From Methanobacteriota archaeon (GTDB lineage Archaea > Thermoplasmatota > Poseidoniia > Poseidoniales > Thalassarchaeaceae): a DNA stretch of 64,000 nt. The notes under the pieces are model-generated. The model was not told where the DNA came from and did no database searches. It was given only the letters and a program-made list of their open reading frames with translations. Shown in pieces: positions 15,584 to 24,757 of the stretch; within the stretch, counting starts at the first letter, position 1; the number at the start of each line of letters is the position of its first letter. The stretch covers positions 62,001 to 126,000 of the forward strand of contig JAERSV010000004.1 of the NCBI GenBank assembly GCA_016845345.1, in the 5' to 3' direction. A program made the translations under genes and the position numbers.

Positions 15584-18500
15584 TTAGCGGGTGCGGACGA
15601 ATGAATTGTCTGCCTGCATTGTCCAGTCTGTGTTATCTGATGAGAGATAGACAGTCTGACCTGAATCGTTGGTCACATAGTTTCCACCGGCTGGTAGGTG
15701 TGTGTAGTCTGGAACCATTCCTAATCCTCCTGCTGGTGCTGGTGGCATTCCCATTGGGGCTGCTGCACCGTAACCCATTCCGAGTTCTTCTTCCTTACCG
15801 CCACGGAGGAGCATAACTCCTAGGGTGAGAGCAATTAGAAGAGCAACGATGAATGCACTAATGATGCCGTATACTATAATATCCGCATTTCCTGCTGGGC
15901 TAGTCGTGGTTTCTCCATCAGTTGTGGTATCATCAGTTGTATCATCAACGACTTCTGGGCGTTCCTGAGTAACATCAAATCTCATTGCAGTCTCTGTCTT
16001 TCTATCGAATCCTTCCGAATCAATTGCCTCAACATCAATCTTGACATAATCACGGAATAACACGCCACCATCTTTTGCAATGGTGAAATTGTATTCTAGT
16101 AATGATGTTGGATTTTCACTTCCAAAGTCGGTACAGATACCTGAATCAGCATTACATACTGACCACTCTATCGAAATGTCAGTCAAGACCAAATCGCTGT
16201 GCTGAGTTATTACATAGGTTGGCAATTCACCAACGAATAAGTTTTCAGCCTTTACCATCAAGTCACCGGTCTCTACATTATCAGACCAAACCAATGGCAA
16301 ATCATCAACTGCATTGATTGTGACATCGTAAGCATTCATTCCATCATGAGAATCACGTACTACTATGGAGATAGTGTGAGTACCTTCTTCATCGAACCAA
16401 GCTTTGATTTCGCCAGTAAGTGCGTTGTATCGAGAACCTGTCTTCCATGTGTCTGATGAAACTATAACGTTGATTGGATCTACAGGGTCATCAACATCAG
16501 ACATGCTTTGTGCTACATTGAAGTTGAATTCTTCATCAACCTTAATCATCAAGTCGTCAAAGGACGATACATCAAGAGTTGGTGCATCATTCACATTAGC
16601 GATGATAACTGTCAATTCAGTGTCTGCATATTGACCATCTGCATCAGTTGCACGGATTGTGACTAATGCTGTGCCAAACACATCATCATCAATAGCATCA
16701 ATGTTGAGTGTGTGGCCATTCAAACTTGCTTCAATTAGTGAATTGTTTGAAATGTACTCAACAGATAATGCCAATCCCATTGGGCTTGCAGATTGACCGC
16801 TACTGTCTGTATCAGACAAGTATGTAGTCATGATGAGTGAACTTCCTGAACCCTCATCGAAGGATTGTGTTGGAAGGGATGACCAGCGTGGTGCTCCATT
16901 CTCAATCACCATAATATTGAGTGTTCCGCTATTACCATCTTCTCCATCGTGTAGAGTGAGTTGTAGTGGTTGTGTGACTACCTCGCCCTGCATATTCTTG
17001 TTAACTGTTGCAAATTGTACTTCAATTTCGCCAGTTGTTGAGTCCCACTCACGGAATGCTGGGTTAGTACTAGAAATCATAAGTTGGTCAAGAGGTGTCT
17101 CAGCATCGCAAATCAAGCCTGCTACATCAATTCTCTCGATTGTTTCAACCTTCACTGTTGGCTGACCTGGATATGTTGGGCAGTTTGAAGGAGCTTCCCC
17201 AAGATTGTCTGAGGTGACAACCATTGGTAGACCATTTAGAAGGCTGAATGCATTAGAGTTAACAGGTGACCAATCACCTACTTGACCTCGTGCATCAGTT
17301 AGCCTTGCGCGTGCGTCGTAGTCACCACTGCTTGCAGAGTTAGGTGGAGCAACTGTGAACACGAAGCGCTCGTTTGAGCCGCCAGCACCCAATAGAGAGC
17401 CGCCACTTACCCATGCATCAGTCCATTGATTTGCACCTGCTGCACTTGTTTCAAATTCCGCTGACATTGTAGTCATATCGTCAACATTGTCATTGGACAT
17501 TCCTGTAACTTCAAAGTCAAGAGAGCCGCCTCTATCAATCGATGTTGAACCTGCTGAAATAGGCTTTGAGGTGTCTGGTAGTAGGTCGTGAGGTGCTTGA
17601 ATATCTCGTATATTATTTGAGGCTGCACTCTCACCGGTAGTTCCTGTTAACTTTACACGGAAAACTGAGTTAGGGTCATTTACATTCATTGGGATTGAAC
17701 TGGTGTCGACTTCAGCTGATACTGATTGAGTTGCACCAGCAATCAAGTTGTTCAATGAAACAGATTGACCAATTGGGCTTTCAGAACCTGAACTGCTAAT
17801 TTCATAGAACTGGATTTGACCTGGACCAGAATAATCCTCTTGGCCAGTATTACCAATAGTTGCATCCAATTGTAGTCTATCACCGGTTTGGAATCCTAAT
17901 GATTGAGCATCAAGATTCGTGAGTGTCATATCAGTAACAGATAGATCCAGTGGGTTCATTGTGCTGTCACCTGCAGCGTAAACATCCTCTTGGAAACTAC
18001 TTGTACTCCATCCGCTGAACAATGCTGCAACTGTATTCATGTTGCTTGCACCACCGTTTACTAGACTGTTTGGAACAGTCCATGACTTGGACGCTGAACC
18101 AGAGGAAAGTGAGATTGTCTCAAATCCTGAGCCACCTGTGTTACCACTGTTGCTTGCATAGTTTCCATTGTCTAGTAGCCATGCTTCCCAGCAGTTGTGT
18201 CCCTTACTTCCATCGGAATATGCATGGGAATTGCAAACCTTCTCAGTAACTGCCGCGTACAACTTGATTGATGATGCTGCAGTACCTGAACCAATGTAAG
18301 ATGCTGTGATATCAATGTCTGTTGTTCCATCACCATTATCACTTTGACCTACACTAACAGCATAGTCTGCTGCTGTAGAATGCATGTTACCACCACTAGA
18401 AATGTATGAATCCCAACATGTGTTAGAACCGCATCCTGTGTTAAGAGTAGCATCACCAAAGGATGTTTTTGGTGCACCGCCTGACTCTCCTAAGTGCTGA

Positions 18501-18841
18501 ACACCATAAATTGGAGCGATATTACCAGATTCTGCATCGGCTGTATTACCATATGATGCACTGTGGTAGGAAATGTACACATAATTATCTGGCAAACTAT
18601 TCTTAGCCTGATTATGTGCTGGACTGCCATACTGGTAACAGTATCCACAATTATCAGATGTTATGTATTGTGCAAACACCGTATGACCCGGGTTGCTTGG
18701 GGCAAACACAACATCAACAGTCTCCAATACTGCTGTATTTTCGTCTTCATCATTCATTTCCACTGCATCGATAAGAGCACCCCAGCTCATCATCAACATC
18801 AGTGCGGCCAAAATCATCGGGGTTAAACTACGTTGTCCCAT
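15584..18841 (-). CDS. Large exported, membrane-anchored protein with thioredoxin-like N-terminus and Ig/cadherin-like repeats
   Basis: 1085 aa from ATG 18841; a TATA box lies 26 nt upstream. A GTG at 18862 lies upstream of the likely transcript start. Order: signal peptide (hydrophobic to about residue 27), a domain with NCGYCYQYGSP (Cys65, Cys68) followed by YVYISYHS, which looks like a thioredoxin fold, then beta-sandwich regions including a CARDB-like part, two or three cadherin-like repeats (VNDAPTLDV and similar), one membrane helix near the end (IIVYGIISAFIVALLIAL), and a Gly/Met/Pro-rich cytoplasmic tail. Probably a cell-surface protein with redox or disulfide activity at its tip; that is inference. 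Confidence 0.85.
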   Translation of the reverse strand: MGQRSLTPMILAALMLMMSWGALIDAVEMNDEDENTAVLETVDVVFAPSNPGHTVFAQYITSDNCGYCYQYGSPAHNQAKNSLPDNYVYISYHSASYGNTADAESGNIAPIYGVQHLGESGGAPKTSFGDATLNTGCGSNTCWDSYISSGGNMHSTAADYAVSVGQSDNGDGTTDIDITASYIGSGTAASSIKLYAAVTEKVCNSHAYSDGSKGHNCWEAWLLDNGNYASNSGNTGGSGFETISLSSGSASKSWTVPNSLVNGGASNMNTVAALFSGWSTSSFQEDVYAAGDSTMNPLDLSVTDMTLTNLDAQSLGFQTGDRLQLDATIGNTGQEDYSGPGQIQFYEISSSGSESPIGQSVSLNNLIAGATQSVSAEVDTSSIPMNVNDPNSVFRVKLTGTTGESAASNNIRDIQAPHDLLPDTSKPISAGSTSIDRGGSLDFEVTGMSNDNVDDMTTMSAEFETSAAGANQWTDAWVSGGSLLGAGGSNERFVFTVAPPNSASSGDYDARARLTDARGQVGDWSPVNSNAFSLLNGLPMVVTSDNLGEAPSNCPTYPGQPTVKVETIERIDVAGLICDAETPLDQLMISSTNPAFREWDSTTGEIEVQFATVNKNMQGEVVTQPLQLTLHDGEDGNSGTLNIMVIENGAPRWSSLPTQSFDEGSGSSLIMTTYLSDTDSSGQSASPMGLALSVEYISNNSLIEASLNGHTLNIDAIDDDVFGTALVTIRATDADGQYADTELTVIIANVNDAPTLDVSSFDDLMIKVDEEFNFNVAQSMSDVDDPVDPINVIVSSDTWKTGSRYNALTGEIKAWFDEEGTHTISIVVRDSHDGMNAYDVTINAVDDLPLVWSDNVETGDLMVKAENLFVGELPTYVITQHSDLVLTDISIEWSVCNADSGICTDFGSENPTSLLEYNFTIAKDGGVLFRDYVKIDVEAIDSEGFDRKTETAMRFDVTQERPEVVDDTTDDTTTDGETTTSPAGNADIIVYGIISAFIVALLIALTLGVMLLRGGKEEELGMGYGAAAPMGMPPAPAGGLGMVPDYTHLPAGGNYVTNDSGQTVYLSSDNTDWTMQADNSFVRTR

Positions 18842-18863
18842 GCTTTCGGCTGATGAATGCACC

Positions 18864-18870
18864 TATATTA
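18864..18870 (-). promoter_or_regulatory. TATA box of the large thioredoxin-like surface protein
   Basis: TAATATA on the minus strand is centred 26 nt before ATG 18841, which predicts a leaderless mRNA and supports that start over the upstream GTG. Confidence 0.55.
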
Positions 18871-18948
18871 AGCAAAGTGGGGGGGGATATTGGTAGACTT
18901 CACCCTATAAATAGCAAAAACAGCGTTTTAATTATAGAAAGTGAGAAA

Positions 18949-20541
18949 TTATTCGGCAATTACTCTCTCAATTCCAGCAAGGTCTTGCAAACGGTTCCAG
19001 AATTCCAATCTGTCATGCTCAGCCGCAAAAATAGCGTCACTCGGTTCGCCTCCTTTGAACTGCTTACGGAACCGACCTTCAGTAATTGCAAAATCTCGGA
19101 ATTTAACCTCAACAAATTCACCATCGTCATTCTTCTTTCGGTGCCAATCTTTGTTCGGACTTGGATTACCTTTCAGGCTCCATTTATCCTGCATCCTCGG
19201 ACCCTTGCGCGGGTCAAATACGAAAATTGGGAAGGCACGAGTATCAACAGCCAACCTTGCTTGACGGTTTGCCGCATCATCTCCAACTCCATGCTCAGGC
19301 TGACAGGTTGTGTACACGCTGATAACTGATGGGCCATCAAATTCATTCGCTTCCATCACACACTTGTAGAAATGATTTGGTAGAGAAGTTACTGTTTGTG
19401 CAACATAGACATTAGGATGCATTGCGGCAATCGCACCGATTTCTTTTCTCCTCTCTGTCTTCCCATGAATATCCTTACCATGAGCGGCAAATTTTGCATC
19501 TTGCCCAACATATGTACTAGTGGAAGCTTGTCCACCTGTATTTGAGTAAACTTGAGTATCAAGAACGAATACATTCACATCCATTCCTGAGGAAAGAAGA
19601 CGGGATAGTGAACCAAAGCCGATATCCAGCATCGCACCATCTCCACCAACGACCCACAGTTTCTTGTCTTGCCAGCCAAGTTGGTCCCAGCGAACTCGCA
19701 CTCCCATTGCATCGGTAGCACCATTCTCAAAGAGTGAGTTTGTCCAAGGAATGTCCCACGGATTGAAAGGATAAGTTGAACCATAAACGGTAGAACACCC
19801 TGTCGAATTTACAATTCCAAATCGTTCTTTACCATACACAAACCCAGTTGCTGCTGCCATCATCCTCAGTGCTGTGGCCTCACCACAACCTGCACAGGAT
19901 CCAGCGCCACCAACATAAAGTAGAGATTCTTCTGCTAACATCATGTCCATCAATGATCGTTCGTTGATGTAATCGTGGTCTGTTGGCCCAAGTGCCTCAT
20001 AAAATTCCCACAATTTTCTGTGATGTTCCATGCCGTACTTTTCCTTGCCAACCATGGCTAGAGCGTTTTTGTCTCCACAAACTTCAACACATTCTGAACA
20101 ACCTTTGCACTTTGAAGGGTCAATGAAAATTCCAAATCTGCCTGGCTTCTTACCCTTCTTCTCTCGGTTGTCCCAGTATTTTCGAGTCTTTGGCCAAAGA
20201 CGATTCATCTCTTCTTGTTCTGATGGTGGTAGAATATTGAGATTCGTGTTGAGGGTTTCTTCATCTACAACTTTTCCAAGAATTGCTGTATCTGGGCACA
20301 TTGTAACACAATCCATGCAACCAACACAAGCATCAGCAATGAACTCAGGTATTTCAGGGGCAATGTAAGAGAAATCACGGTGACGCCCTGAACCTGCTGC
20401 GATAATTGAGCGTGCGTGAGCCGAATCTGCTGCCAGCGCGTCTGATGCTGAGCCATCGTTGTAAGCGCTGATGATTCGGTTTTCAAAATCATCTATGTCA
20501 AAGAAGTCCTTGTCATGTGCTGTTGGCAGTCTGATGGTCAT
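18949..20541 (-). CDS. 2-oxoacid (pyruvate):ferredoxin oxidoreductase, ferredoxin-like plus beta domains
   Basis: 530 aa. With the preceding gene it oxidises a 2-oxoacid, most likely pyruvate, to acyl-CoA and CO2 while reducing ferredoxin. The N-terminal part has two 4Fe-4S motifs (CVGCMDCVTMCP and CKGCSECVEVCG). The rest is the beta (thiamine diphosphate) domain: AGSCAGCGEATA, the GDGAMLDIG motif, and a VYSNTGGQAS segment. Delta and beta parts fused in this order match the C-terminal half of NifJ-type enzymes rather than the separate beta and delta subunits common in archaea. It overlaps the upstream gene by 4 nt (ATGA), so translation is coupled. Confidence 0.93.
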   Translation of the reverse strand: MTIRLPTAHDKDFFDIDDFENRIISAYNDGSASDALAADSAHARSIIAAGSGRHRDFSYIAPEIPEFIADACVGCMDCVTMCPDTAILGKVVDEETLNTNLNILPPSEQEEMNRLWPKTRKYWDNREKKGKKPGRFGIFIDPSKCKGCSECVEVCGDKNALAMVGKEKYGMEHHRKLWEFYEALGPTDHDYINERSLMDMMLAEESLLYVGGAGSCAGCGEATALRMMAAATGFVYGKERFGIVNSTGCSTVYGSTYPFNPWDIPWTNSLFENGATDAMGVRVRWDQLGWQDKKLWVVGGDGAMLDIGFGSLSRLLSSGMDVNVFVLDTQVYSNTGGQASTSTYVGQDAKFAAHGKDIHGKTERRKEIGAIAAMHPNVYVAQTVTSLPNHFYKCVMEANEFDGPSVISVYTTCQPEHGVGDDAANRQARLAVDTRAFPIFVFDPRKGPRMQDKWSLKGNPSPNKDWHRKKNDDGEFVEVKFRDFAITEGRFRKQFKGGEPSDAIFAAEHDRLEFWNRLQDLAGIERVIAE

Positions 20542-22442
20542 AATTTCACCTCCAGTGAATCTAATTCTTCTGCAGTTATGATTGAAACCTCTTCATAGCC
20601 GCGGCGAACACAGGTTAGATTGTCACTGACAACTTGTTCGCCGCGTTTACCGAAATACTTGCGAAGTGATTTTTCTATTGAAGCATACATCTGTTGGTCA
20701 TCAACTTGACTAGCAAATGGAGTACATTTTAGGAAGATACCAAGCAATACAATTCCTTGCATCCTAACTACTAAGTCAATGCTACTACTGACTTCACGAG
20801 CGATTTTTGCAGTATCAAGATACAGGATTTTTAAATCGCGGTCACATATTTCCTTGATTGCACTCGCGGGAAGACTCTGTACTACCTGTTCAGCAGAGGT
20901 TGCTGTTGATTGGATAAACACAGTACCACCATCCTTCAATCCTTTCAGAGGATTTCCTGTCGCAAACGCGTTTTCATCTTGGACAGCGATGAAGTCAAGG
21001 ACATCTAATTCATGGTGAATTCGTATTCTTTCATCGGCAATGGTTAGATAGAAATTAGTTGGTAATCCCTTCTTTTCCGAACCATATTTTGGAAATGCTT
21101 GTACCCTTTTTCCGAACAAGTCAGCAGAAATTGTAGCGATGATTTTGTTAGTTGTCACACTACCAAATCCACCTACACTGTGACCTCTCATACTGAAGGC
21201 ACTATCCGGGCGCCCATCGTACTCATGTGTGCGCTCTAGTGCAGTGGGGTGACCTATTCCAAGAGTGATGTAACGGGGTTCCTCACCACTCTCGAGCAAA
21301 TCATAGGTTGCGATAATATCTGATGATGTGACATCTCTTGAACCAAGGCCATATGAGCCGGTGAATAATTTAGGATTGAAACCTGCATCGAACAAGGCTG
21401 TTTTGACCTCCATTGTGAGTGGATTATCTGCCGCCATCGGGTCATCCATCCGCTCAAGGACTGCGACTGCCTTACATCCACCAATCATGCGGGCGATTTC
21501 TTGATTAGGGAATGGTCGGAAACATGTAACATGAACACAACCAACTTTTCGGCCTTGTTCGCGTAGATGGTCTACAACCGCTGTCGCAGTCTCTATCATA
21601 GAACCGATGCCAACAATTGCATACTCAGCATCCTCCATCATATATCCATCAATTAAGTCATAATTTCTGCCAGTTAAGTCGCTGAACAACTGCATTGATT
21701 CCATCACTGCAGGCTTAACTAAATCTGTGAAATGGCGTTGAGCAATCTTCCCTTTCATGTAAGCATCTTGATTTTGAACTACACCAGTCATTATCGGATT
21801 ATATGGGTCAAACATATTACGAAGTTTGATTGCTGGGTCACCAACGAATTCACGCATCATCTCTGGTTCAATCAACAATGTGTTTTCTATTGTGTGAGTC
21901 GTTAAGAAACCATCTTGAACATTGAGGAATGGGGTTGAACTTGCCTCTGCGGCTCTTCTACAAATTAGTGCTAGGTCTCCTGCCTCCTGAGCATTTCTAG
22001 CAAAAAGAATAGCCCAGCCAACATCTGACACACCCATCACATCATCGTGACCTGCATGAACATTGAGTGACTGACTCGTCATTGCCCGCGAGCCGATATG
22101 GAACACTATTGGAAGTCGTTTGCCGCTGATAACATAGAGAACTTCCTTCATCAAAATAAGTCCTTGACCACTCGTGAAGTTCGTGACGCGACCACCAGCG
22201 AGTGCAAATCCTTCTGCTGCAGATGCTGACGAGTGTTCTGATTCCGGTTCAATGAAGGCTAACCTAGTTCCCCAAAGATTCTCTTTACCGTTGGAAACCT
22301 CCATGTTGTAACCAACACCCATGGTTGTTGAGGAGGTTATCGGATAAGCACACGAACCATCAGTTATGTGACTCTCTACCCACACAATATTACCAGCGCC
22401 ATCTGTAGTTGTTGGAATTCCTGGATATTCTACATCAGCCAT
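20538..22442 (-). CDS. 2-oxoacid (pyruvate):ferredoxin oxidoreductase, alpha plus gamma domains
   Basis: 634 aa, first gene of the two-gene operon. Residues to about 390 are the alpha domain, with SCAYPITSST in place of the usual YPITPS motif, a TSGQGLILM segment, and the Asp/Gly-rich region typical of the family. The C-terminal part (about 420-600, SVGGFGSVTTNK and VQAFPKYGSEKKG) is the gamma domain that contacts CoA. Together with the next gene this makes a NifJ-like enzyme split once between gamma and delta. A Shine-Dalgarno-like GGAGATGA precedes ATG 22442. Pyruvate is the likely substrate from the NifJ-like order, but 2-oxoacid specificity cannot be proved from sequence. Confidence 0.93.
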   Translation of the reverse strand: MADVEYPGIPTTTDGAGNIVWVESHITDGSCAYPITSSTTMGVGYNMEVSNGKENLWGTRLAFIEPESEHSSASAAEGFALAGGRVTNFTSGQGLILMKEVLYVISGKRLPIVFHIGSRAMTSQSLNVHAGHDDVMGVSDVGWAILFARNAQEAGDLALICRRAAEASSTPFLNVQDGFLTTHTIENTLLIEPEMMREFVGDPAIKLRNMFDPYNPIMTGVVQNQDAYMKGKIAQRHFTDLVKPAVMESMQLFSDLTGRNYDLIDGYMMEDAEYAIVGIGSMIETATAVVDHLREQGRKVGCVHVTCFRPFPNQEIARMIGGCKAVAVLERMDDPMAADNPLTMEVKTALFDAGFNPKLFTGSYGLGSRDVTSSDIIATYDLLESGEEPRYITLGIGHPTALERTHEYDGRPDSAFSMRGHSVGGFGSVTTNKIIATISADLFGKRVQAFPKYGSEKKGLPTNFYLTIADERIRIHHELDVLDFIAVQDENAFATGNPLKGLKDGGTVFIQSTATSAEQVVQSLPASAIKEICDRDLKILYLDTAKIAREVSSSIDLVVRMQGIVLLGIFLKCTPFASQVDDQQMYASIEKSLRKYFGKRGEQVVSDNLTCVRRGYEEVSIITAEELDSLEVKL

Positions 22443-22479
22443 AAAATCATCTCCAATTTTCGCGGTCTAGACTACTGTA

Positions 22480-22494
22480 CGACCCATAGGGTCG
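22480..22494. promoter_or_regulatory. Perfect inverted repeat before the PFOR operon
   Basis: CGACCC-ATA-GGGTCG is a perfect 6-bp inverted repeat with a 3-nt spacer, in the gap between the deacetylase fusion gene and the PFOR alpha gene, 38 nt upstream of ATG 22442. It could end the upstream transcript or be an operator for the PFOR operon. Confidence 0.4.
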
Positions 22495-22519
22495 ACCTTC
22501 ACGACTTGGGGGGCTCATA

Positions 22520-23944
22520 TTACCGTTTGTAGTTTGAAACCGTTTCAATTGCCATGAGAGAGGGGTGAATAGGAGGCCTCCAATTGCCATTTTTTCCAGC
22601 GTGGTCAAGTAGATGCCAGTATAATGAATTGACCATGTAACTCGGTGTCAAAAGTGCATTTTCGCTTACGCATTTTGAATTTTTAGTAACTTTCATCCAC
22701 TGCTGTTTCGCTAATCTTTTCAAGAGTGGAATTCGTAGTGCTGGGCCTGTCATAGGTATTCCAAAGCAAGAATACCAAAATCGTTCGACCACGCCCTTCT
22801 TCCACGCAGTGTCCCTCACACTTTCAAAGCCTGATTTCAAACCTACCTTTCTATCGCTAACCTTGGTCACACTGCCCGACGAATCAAGTGTGATTCCATG
22901 TTCACTTAACACCTCAATCATCCAAGGTGCGATATAACCCCCGGGTGCGCGAAACCACGGGCGGAATTTTTCTCCTGCAAAAGCCGAGATTTTTTCAATG
23001 GAAAATGAAAGTTCATTGGCAAATCCGGCTCTATCTTCTGGCCAAGCAGACCAACATCTGTGCTTATTGCCATGACAACCGATAGTGATGGTTTCGTCGT
23101 GCTGTAAAAGTTGCTTCAAATTTTTAGCAAAATCAACATCTTCTAATTGCTCGCTGATAACAAATAGAGTAACTGGCAATCCTTTCCCTCGATTCTCCCT
23201 CCAATGGAAGAATCCCTGCCATGATTTAGCCAACTTCTCACTCATTTTGTATACTTGAGGAGAATTTCTCCGTGACCGTTTTGGATGACCGTAAACTCTT
23301 GGGTGATGGGATAAATCGTCTGTGTCTAGTGAAAGCCAAATTTTCCCTTGCTGAGAATTTTCTATTACAGTTAATGGTAAACGAGGCAGTATGAATGTGA
23401 TGTGGTGGCGCATTTCACCAGCAATTTCAACCTCGCCATCAACCCATTCTACTCTTTCACCTCGCCATTTTTTGACGATGGAATTGCAAGTGGCTAATCC
23501 AGCCTCATTCTTTGGGTCAACCGTAATTTCTACCGCAGTAGGCCCACCTTGGGTGGTTGAAATCCAATCGAGTGACTTGTTTGCGGCCCGTTTAGCAATC
23601 CCCCTTCTAGTTGCGGAACTACGAACCCAATAGCCAAGATTCCAATGCGCTTCGCGTACTCTAGTGAATCGGTCAAACGCCACAAGGCCAAGTAATTCCT
23701 CTGATGATTTGTCAATAATTACCCAGTGATGTGCACGACCAATTTTACCACCTCTTCCAACATCATACAGATATTGTTCAAGTTGAACATGCATTTCATC
23801 TTCAACATCGTACCAAGGCAAGCCACCAATGACTTCTGGCAACGATTCCTCGAATGCGATGATTAATTGCTCAAGGTATTCGATTCCAGCCGGCCGCAAT
23901 AATAACTCATCATCAATGATGAGGGTCGGTGTGGCGTGCATCAT
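22520..23944 (-). CDS. GNAT acetyltransferase fused to a polysaccharide-deacetylase domain
   Basis: 474 aa from ATG 23944; a TTG at 23986 would add 14 residues. Residues about 10-190 form a RimJ/RimL-type GNAT domain (LLLRPAGIEY strand, then ELLGLVAFDRF, LGYWVRSSATRRGIAKRA as the acetyl-CoA loop). Residues about 215-450 form a NodB-like deacetylase: LSLDTDDLS (metal-binding Asp), CHGNKHRCW (His-x3-His), RAPGGYIAPW. It has no signal peptide, so a cytoplasmic substrate is likely. An enzyme that could remove and add N-acetyl groups on a sugar or nucleotide-sugar is an attractive but unproven reading. The fusion is unusual. Confidence 0.85.
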   Translation of the reverse strand: MMHATPTLIIDDELLLRPAGIEYLEQLIIAFEESLPEVIGGLPWYDVEDEMHVQLEQYLYDVGRGGKIGRAHHWVIIDKSSEELLGLVAFDRFTRVREAHWNLGYWVRSSATRRGIAKRAANKSLDWISTTQGGPTAVEITVDPKNEAGLATCNSIVKKWRGERVEWVDGEVEIAGEMRHHITFILPRLPLTVIENSQQGKIWLSLDTDDLSHHPRVYGHPKRSRRNSPQVYKMSEKLAKSWQGFFHWRENRGKGLPVTLFVISEQLEDVDFAKNLKQLLQHDETITIGCHGNKHRCWSAWPEDRAGFANELSFSIEKISAFAGEKFRPWFRAPGGYIAPWMIEVLSEHGITLDSSGSVTKVSDRKVGLKSGFESVRDTAWKKGVVERFWYSCFGIPMTGPALRIPLLKRLAKQQWMKVTKNSKCVSENALLTPSYMVNSLYWHLLDHAGKNGNWRPPIHPSLMAIETVSNYKR

Positions 23945-24001
23945 GATGCTCGAATGGCTATATGGTGTTATGATTTTGCCAAACAAAAATGCCTCTAATA
24001 A

Positions 24002-24712
24002 TCAGATTAAGGGGCGATTGTACTGCAACACCTCACCACGGTCAAGGACAAGTAAGCGGTCAGGTTCTAGTTCGACCCAATGTTCTCCTGTGAGTTGTTG
24101 TGTAGATACTAAAGCGGCTCCACCATACGATTTAGAGCGACGGATAAGGTAAATTGGTTTGCCTGAATAGTGATGGAAAACATACATCATACTACCATCA
24201 GAAATTAATAAATTTAGATTGATGTTTTCTCCATAGCGCTCAAACACTGTTGCGATTGCGTGTTTTAGAGCAGGGATTGTCCCACGTATTTCGCCACGTG
24301 ACTGATAACACTCAACCTCATCCATGATGTGATTGAATATTTGCTCTGAATCTGTATCGCCTTCAGCCATTGGGTGCTCATCTGCACCACTGACCCAACC
24401 GTTGTGAGCAAAAATCCAATCTCTACCTCGGTACTGCCGAACAAATGGATGGCAATTACAAGTAATTTGGCTTCCATGAGTAGCATAACGCACGTGTGCA
24501 ATTAGGTTTGTACTACGGGCTTCATCAATTGATTCTAGAAACTGCTCGGAATAATCCGCCCGACCAGGAGCACGCTCAATGCGGGCCATTCCTTCCTCAT
24601 ACCAACCAACACCCCATCCGTGAGGATTGCGTGAGGAGAAACCTGCAAAACGAGGTAAACTCCGGGTTGCTCTATCTTCTTGATTACAACTCATACCAAA
24701 TAAATCGCACAT
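24002..24712 (-). CDS. Class II glutamine amidotransferase domain protein (YafJ-type)
   Basis: 236 aa consisting of a stand-alone class II (Ntn-type) glutamine amidotransferase domain. The nucleophile Cys is residue 2 after Met removal (MCDLFGMS), followed by the family NPHGWGVGWY segment, HVRYATHGS and FAHNGWV. No synthase domain follows, so the ammonia acceptor is unknown. The domain is complete and all visible catalytic motifs are present. A weak TATA-like TTCATAAGG lies about 27 nt before the ATG, suggesting a leaderless mRNA. Confidence 0.9.
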   Translation of the reverse strand: MCDLFGMSCNQEDRATRSLPRFAGFSSRNPHGWGVGWYEEGMARIERAPGRADYSEQFLESIDEARSTNLIAHVRYATHGSQITCNCHPFVRQYRGRDWIFAHNGWVSGADEHPMAEGDTDSEQIFNHIMDEVECYQSRGEIRGTIPALKHAIATVFERYGENINLNLLISDGSMMYVFHHYSGKPIYLIRRSKSYGGAALVSTQQLTGEHWVELEPDRLLVLDRGEVLQYNRPLI

Positions 24713-24757
24713 AAAACATGAGATGTTTCCATCCCTTATGAACCCATCAAATTAGGA

